From Massilia sp. UBA2604 (GTDB lineage Bacteria > Pseudomonadota > Gammaproteobacteria > Burkholderiales > Burkholderiaceae_D), in assembly GCA_002339265.1 (NCBI GenBank), contig DDKG01000324.1:1-35415 (forward strand): DNA of 35,415 nt. Reading direction: 5' to 3'. Of this stretch, positions 32,792 through 35,415 are shown piece by piece. The notes beneath the pieces were generated by a model, which was not told the origin of the DNA, did no database searches, and saw only the letters and a program-made list of their open reading frames with translations. A program made the translations under genes and the position numbers. Positions within the stretch are counted from its first letter, which is position 1; the number at the start of each line of letters is the position of its first letter.

Positions 32792-33220
32792 TGAAATACT
32801 CCTGAGTACCGGATTAACCGGTATGAAACTGACGATGCCGGCCTGATAACAAGACAGCGCAGCGATGGGGAGTGGTGTGGCTCGAAGGATGTGGCCAGCC
32901 TGAAAACCAGGGGCCGTACACATGCTTCGAGCCTAGAAAAGGCCGGCGCGGCCTCGCAGAAGGGAAAAGCAGCAGTTGCTCGCCAGTCGGCAGCGAAGGG
33001 CGGCATGACACAGGAAGGCGCCCGCCGGCGCGCGGCGGCTGGACGCATCATTGCGATTCGCCTTGTATCCTTGCCTGGTCATGTCCTTTACCTGAAAAGT
33101 CCCGCGCTGCGTCTCTGGTCTTGATGTAGCTACGATCGCTGTAGCAGCACAGTATCGCCTGTCCACGATGCTTGAGGCATCCGTGTCTCGCGTACGGGTT
33201 ACCCTTATCGTCTAAAAATA
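32792..33220. other. Intergenic region with an inverted repeat near the small membrane gene
   Basis: The 430 bp between the small membrane protein and the GH43 gene contain a perfect inverted repeat TACCGG-N5-CCGGTA (32807-32823), 15 bp upstream of the small protein's ATG, which fits an operator. The remainder (32824-33220) shows no gene I can support; a GTG-initiated frame at 32891-33124 has low-complexity sequence and no ribosome-binding site and was not accepted. Confidence 0.4.
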
Positions 33221-34291
33221 CTAGCTTCCTGACGGAACCGTCCGTGGCGTCACGCCCTGCATCGTCATGACCACCGGCTTGATCGTCCCGTCCTTATTGA
33301 AGTACAAGTGCTCGATCGCCGTCTCGCGATGATGGCCGTCCTTGTCGCCCAACGGCCGGCGGTGATAAACGATATACCAGTCGTCTGTCCCCGGAATATT
33401 GGCCACCGAATGGTGCCCCGCCCCATTGGCGATGGTCGTATCCTGCTGCAGGATGGTGCCAATCCGCTTGAACGGACCGAACGGCGACTTGCTCATGGCG
33501 TAGGCGACGCGGTAGTCCGGCCCCGTCCATCCCCCTTCCGACCACATGAAGTAGTACACGCCGTTGCGCTTGGCCATGAACGAGCCCTCCACATAGGCCG
33601 GATCGGGCGTGATTTCCTTGTAGGTGGTCCCATCCGGGAACGGCACAACGCTCAGCAGGTCGGGCGCCAGCTTGACGACGTTGGCGTGCTTCCAGCCGCC
33701 GTAATACATATACACCTGGCCGTCGTCGTCCTTGAACACCATCTGGTCGATCGGTTGGGCGCCGTTGTGGATCTTGTCGATCAGCGGGCGGCCGAGTGCA
33801 TCCTTGAACGGGCCTTCGGGGCGGTCGCTGACCGCCACGCCGATGCCGCCCAGCTGGCCGTTGGCCTTGATGTCGTTGGCGCCGAAGAACAGGTAGTACT
33901 TGCCGTTGTGCTCGATGGCCGATGGCGCCCACACCGCATACGCCGCCCACGAGACGTTCTCGACGTCGAGCACGTTCGTATGCTTGGTCCAATTGACCAG
34001 GTCGGTCGACGAGAAGGCGTCGAGGAAGGTCTGCTTCAGATAGGGTTCCCAGATCAGATCTTTCTTTGCCCGCATCCGCTCCTGTTCGGGGGTGAAGCCG
34101 CGCGAGGCGCGCGGGGCGCCGTAATGGTCCGAATAGGTGGGATAGATCCAGTACTTGTTGCCGTAGATGCGGATTTCGGGGTCGGCGTACCAACCGGGGA
34201 CGATCGGGTTGGCGGCGTGGGTGGACAGGCTGATGGCGCCGAGGATTGCGAGTGCCAGGGTTCTTGCGATGAAGCGTGGTTTTCTCTGCAT
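33221..34291 (-). CDS. Secreted glycoside hydrolase family 43 protein
   Basis: A 356-residue secreted glycosidase with a five-bladed beta-propeller fold. The signal peptide is at 1-26 (LALAILGAISLSTHA, cut before A27). The catalytic set of GH43 is complete: base Asp37 in GWYADPEI, pKa-modulating Asp182 in PIDQMVF and acid Glu235 in YVEGSFM. WAPSAIEHNGKYYLFF and GHHSV are typical. Members remove arabinofuranose or xylose from plant arabinan and xylan; the exact substrate cannot be assigned. It starts with a strong ribosome-binding site (GGAGGAG) and follows a hybrid kinase gene on the same strand with 59 bp between, so the kinase may be unrelated. No terminator is clear after the stop, apart from a weak hairpin-T-run. 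Confidence 0.93.
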   Translation of the reverse strand: MQRKPRFIARTLALAILGAISLSTHAANPIVPGWYADPEIRIYGNKYWIYPTYSDHYGAPRASRGFTPEQERMRAKKDLIWEPYLKQTFLDAFSSTDLVNWTKHTNVLDVENVSWAAYAVWAPSAIEHNGKYYLFFGANDIKANGQLGGIGVAVSDRPEGPFKDALGRPLIDKIHNGAQPIDQMVFKDDDGQVYMYYGGWKHANVVKLAPDLLSVVPFPDGTTYKEITPDPAYVEGSFMAKRNGVYYFMWSEGGWTGPDYRVAYAMSKSPFGPFKRIGTILQQDTTIANGAGHHSVANIPGTDDWYIVYHRRPLGDKDGHHRETAIEHLYFNKDGTIKPVVMTMQGVTPRTVPSGS

Positions 34292-34301
34292 AGGGTCTCC
34301 T

Positions 34302-34313
34302 CCGTTATAACGG
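34302..34313. promoter_or_regulatory. Perfect palindrome beside the GH43 ribosome-binding site
   Basis: CCGTTATAACGG, 12 bp and perfectly symmetric, begins 10 bp upstream of the GH43 start codon and abuts the ribosome-binding site. On the plus strand GTTTATTTTTTG follows. This is a credible operator for substrate-dependent control, although no regulator gene is adjacent. Confidence 0.4.
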
Positions 34314-34338
34314 GTTTATTTTTTGCTGCGCTACCGCC

Positions 34339-34367
34339 TTGGGCACCCGCCTACGCGGGTGCGACGG
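34339..34367. repeat. Diverged single REP hairpin at the end of the hybrid kinase gene
   Basis: The 29-bp sequence matches the REP arms at 16.5 kb (TTGGG...CCCGCC...CGCGGG...CGACG). Where that arm has GTTCCCGC/GCGGGAAC, this has GCACCCGC/GCGGGTGC, changes that keep the stem paired. The four-base loop CTAC contains the kinase stop codon. It also lies between the kinase and the GH43 gene and may act on the transcript end. Confidence 0.7.
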
Positions 34368-35415
34368 TCGTTTGCTGATCCGGGTCCTGGGTCTCCCCTG
34401 CTCCGCTGCCGCCGCGCACGCCATCCAGCACCTGCAGCAGCACGTCGACATTGACCGGCTTGACCAGATGATGCGCGAAGCCGGCAGCCAACGCTGCATC
34501 GCGGTCCTGCTGCTGGCCGTAGCCGGTAATCGCGATCAGGGTCGCATCGCGCGTCGCCGGATCCGCCTTCAGTCGGCGCGCCAGTTCGCGCCCGTCGAAC
34601 TCGGGCAGCCCGATATCAAGCAGGCAGACGTCCGGCCGAATAGCCCGCGCACGTTCAAGCGCCTGCAGCGACGCATGCTCGATCGCCACCTCATGCCCCT
34701 GCGCCGACAGCAGCAAGCCCAGCGTCTCGGCAGCGTCATGATTATCGTCCACTACCAGCACGCGCAAGGACCCTGCACCAGCCGGACAGGCAGCACCCGG
34801 CACAGGCGCCGGCGTTTCTTCTTCATGCAGCAGCGGCAGGCTGATCACGAAAGTACTGCCCTTGCCCAGCCCCGGACTGGAACACCCCACCGTCCCGCCA
34901 TGCAGCTCAACCAGATGCTTGACGAGCGCCAGCCCCAACCCAAGCCCGCCCTGCGAGCGGTCCGACGAACGCTCGGCCTGGGTAAACAGGTCGAACACGC
35001 GGCCGGTGAGCTCGCGATCCATGCCGATGCCCTCGTCGCGCACGCTCAGCACCAGGCGCGTGCCCAGCACTTCGGCGCGCAGGTCGATGCCGCGCCCCGG
35101 GGGCGTGTACTTGGCGGCGTTACCCAGCACATTGGCCACCACCTGCACCAGCCGCGCCTTGTCGCCGCGCACCGCGGCGTGTTCCGGCGGCAGGCGGACG
35201 CCGAGCTGCTGCGAGCGCGCATCGATCGTCGGCCGCACCTGCTCCACCGCTTCTTCCACCACCGTGCGCGCCGGCACCCGCGCCTGGCCCAGCGTGATCA
35301 GGCCGCGCGTGACGCGCGACACGTCGAGCAGGTCGTCCACCAGGCGCGTCATGTGGCGCACCTGGCGGCCGATGATGGTGCTGCTCTGGTGTACCCGGCG
35401 CTCGTCCATATTGCC
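34351..35415 (-). CDS. Hybrid histidine kinase, C-terminal part (cut by window edge)
   Basis: About 354 residues of a larger kinase whose N-terminus lies beyond the window. Present: the end of the HisKA domain (HMTRLVDDLLDVSRVTRGLI; the phospho-acceptor histidine is outside), an ATPase domain with VLGNAAKYTPPG, DEGIGMDRE and GLGLGLALVKHLVELHGG, and a receiver (VLVVDDNHDAAETLGLLLS, phospho-Asp codon at 34615-34617 in LLDIGLP, and AITGYGQQQDRDAAL, LVKPVN). The receiver and the ATPase domain resemble those at the C-terminus of the double hybrid kinase at 5.3 kb (GLGVGLNLVQRLVKLHGG), so the two may share descent. The stop codon lies in the loop of a REP hairpin. Signal unknown. Confidence 0.9.
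   Translation of the reverse strand, partial: GNMDERRVHQSSTIIGRQVRHMTRLVDDLLDVSRVTRGLITLGQARVPARTVVEEAVEQVRPTIDARSQQLGVRLPPEHAAVRGDKARLVQVVANVLGNAAKYTPPGRGIDLRAEVLGTRLVLSVRDEGIGMDRELTGRVFDLFTQAERSSDRSQGGLGLGLALVKHLVELHGGTVGCSSPGLGKGSTFVISLPLLHEEETPAPVPGAACPAGAGSLRVLVVDDNHDAAETLGLLLSAQGHEVAIEHASLQALERARAIRPDVCLLDIGLPEFDGRELARRLKADPATRDATLIAITGYGQQQDRDAALAAGFAHHLVKPVNVDVLLQVLDGVRGGSGAGETQDPDQQTTVAPA

Noticed and set aside
32891..33124. A GTG-started 77-codon plus-strand frame
   Set aside because: Ala/Lys/Arg low-complexity sequence, no ribosome-binding site and no neighbour support.

Overview
The window is GC-rich DNA (only a few AT-richer pockets, chiefly about 24.3-26.1 kb) from what is most likely a Massilia-like member of the Oxalobacteraceae (Burkholderiales, Betaproteobacteria). 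This is inferred from gene content and style: a TcyP-type cystine carrier, SrkA, an Rnk-like protein, DUF475 and DUF212 membrane proteins, large hybrid histidine kinases, REP-like hairpins of the GTTCCCGC-GAAG-GCGGGAAC type and secreted carbohydrate enzymes. No rRNA, tRNA, CRISPR array, phage module or complete insertion sequence is visible.

Layout. 1-4.5 kb: the start of a chemotaxis receptor (minus, cut by the window edge) diverges from tcyP, followed on the plus strand by a histidine phosphatase and an NAD(P)H-hydrate dehydratase. 4.75-5.25 kb: a small Gly/Thr-rich lipoprotein gene whose reading frame is broken by one base just after the lipobox, ending in a good terminator. 5.3-9.5 kb: a 1396-residue hybrid kinase with two complete kinase cores and two receiver domains. 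9.7-14.1 kb: a two-gene RND efflux operon (adaptor, then pump) with a recognisable promoter. 14.3-16.5 kb: DUF212 and DUF475 membrane proteins in divergent orientation, then a small membrane-anchored protein. 16.5-19.4 kb: a REP doublet, a very long Ala/Glu/Arg-rich coiled-coil protein with a 12-bp minisatellite at its end, and a 170-bp MITE-like element next to the srkA stop codon. 19.4-23.6 kb: srkA, a secreted esterase, a YecA/UPF0149 SEC-C protein and an HPP-CBS membrane protein. 23.8-25.8 kb: a sugar-acid enzyme (KdgD type) and an EamA exporter, with palindromic candidate operators upstream. 26.5-28.1 kb: a translationally coupled pair, an uninterrupted hexapeptide beta-helix protein followed by a GNAT-like acyltransferase. 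28.5-32.8 kb: a tandem universal stress protein, a MASE1 sensor kinase with a FixJ-type regulator, an Rnk-like protein whose tail appears frameshifted, and a small membrane protein. 33.2-35.4 kb: a secreted GH43 glycosidase behind the C-terminal part of another hybrid kinase.

The genes suggest a heterotrophic, motile, plant- or soil-associated bacterium with much signal transduction (chemoreceptor, three histidine kinases, USP) and carbohydrate scavenging (GH43, sugar-acid dehydratase, esterase). The most unusual items are the hexapeptide-solenoid/GNAT operon, the MITE and REP elements placed at stop codons, the two apparent single-base frameshifts, and the coiled-coil giant. Short regulatory calls rest on symmetry and spacing only.
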